64,000 nt of DNA from Haloquadratum walsbyi J07HQW1 (GTDB lineage Archaea > Halobacteriota > Halobacteria > Halobacteriales > Haloferacaceae). The position numbers and the translations under genes are program-made. Each line of letters starts with the position of its first letter. Positions within the stretch are counted from its first letter, which is position 1. This document shows positions 63,940 through 64,000 of this stretch, piece after piece. The stretch covers positions 2,649,203 to 2,713,202 of the forward strand of contig KE356560.1 of assembly GCA_000415965.1 (NCBI GenBank), read 5' to 3'. The notes under the pieces were generated by a model. That model was not told the DNA's origin, did not search any database, and saw only the letters and a list, made by a program, of their open reading frames with translations.

Positions 63940-64000
63940 ATGCCGTATTACCACCCGCAAGGCAGTCTGGTATTTGCTCAAGACCCGACCGGCGCGCACA
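63940..64000 (+). CDS. PemK/MazF-like toxin (start only)
   Basis: The 20 codons before the window edge read MPYYHPQGSLVFAQDPTGAH. The pattern of a short leader, a VFAQDP-like strand and then Gly/Ala-His is where PemK/MazF toxins have VVWAPDP and their first loop. It lies 30 bp after a winged-helix antitoxin gene. Identification rests on this short piece plus context. Confidence 0.45.
   Translation, partial: MPYYHPQGSLVFAQDPTGAH

Overview
The window looks like chromosome of an extremely halophilic archaeon of the Haloquadratum walsbyi type. Most proteins are haloarchaeal in content and acidic, yet the DNA is AT-rich for a haloarchaeon. An elongator tRNA-Met carries a haloarchaeal-type intron. 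Many starts are leaderless, with an AT-rich box about 25-35 bp upstream. Intergenic spaces are long and hold decayed IS200/IS605-type (TnpB) elements and about 0.5 kb palindrome-ended repeats. The genus assignment is inference; no search was run.

Layout. 1-4.4 kb: a housekeeping block on the minus strand (adk, an EMC3/DUF106 membrane protein gene with a frameshift, cmk, truB/cbf5 cut by the window edge). 4.4-9.9 kb: a TnpB remnant, a frameshifted APC permease-UspA fusion, an epoxide-hydrolase-like protein and an SDR. 10-20 kb: idi, an Lrp regulator divergent from carA, a GNAT protein with gatD, an HTH regulator with a DUF1405 membrane protein, gpmI. 20-26 kb: VTT membrane protein, DUF5830, tRNA-Met, DUF4350 plus SppA, a HAD phosphatase, a zinc protein. 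26-38 kb: folD and glyA separated by about 1 kb of relic DNA, the regulator TbsP, a YcaO protein, DUF63, an inositol-phosphatase-like protein with UspA, a thiamine-binding protein, mch. With folD and glyA, mch gives three one-carbon enzymes within 12 kb. 38-42 kb: STE24/M48 protease, a translational-type GTPase, a membrane J-protein.

42.5-45.3 kb is an accessory insert: an intact 409-residue protein of unknown function overlaps the start of a decayed TnpB-like gene, and a TnpB-type right end follows. 45.6-52.2 kb is a complete branched-chain amino acid ABC transporter (livF, livG, livM, livH, and a divergent livJ-type lipoprotein), with unusually large permeases and a hydrophobic insert inside the LivG ATPase.

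52.6-59.6 kb holds haloarchaeal hypotheticals, two or three copies of a 0.56 kb non-coding repeat, and a PAS histidine kinase. 59.8-64 kb is a GC-richer mosaic of gene fragments and toxin-antitoxin genes: a TumE-like toxin gene broken by one stop codon next to an intact HTH antitoxin, a TrkH transporter lacking its first filter repeat, an HNH-type fragment, and a winged-helix antitoxin with the start of a PemK/MazF-like toxin at the edge.

The least explained structures are the 409-residue-protein/TnpB pair, the palindrome-ended elements that all end in GTCAA, and the frameshifted EMC3-type gene, whose break coincides with a perfect 20-bp palindrome.
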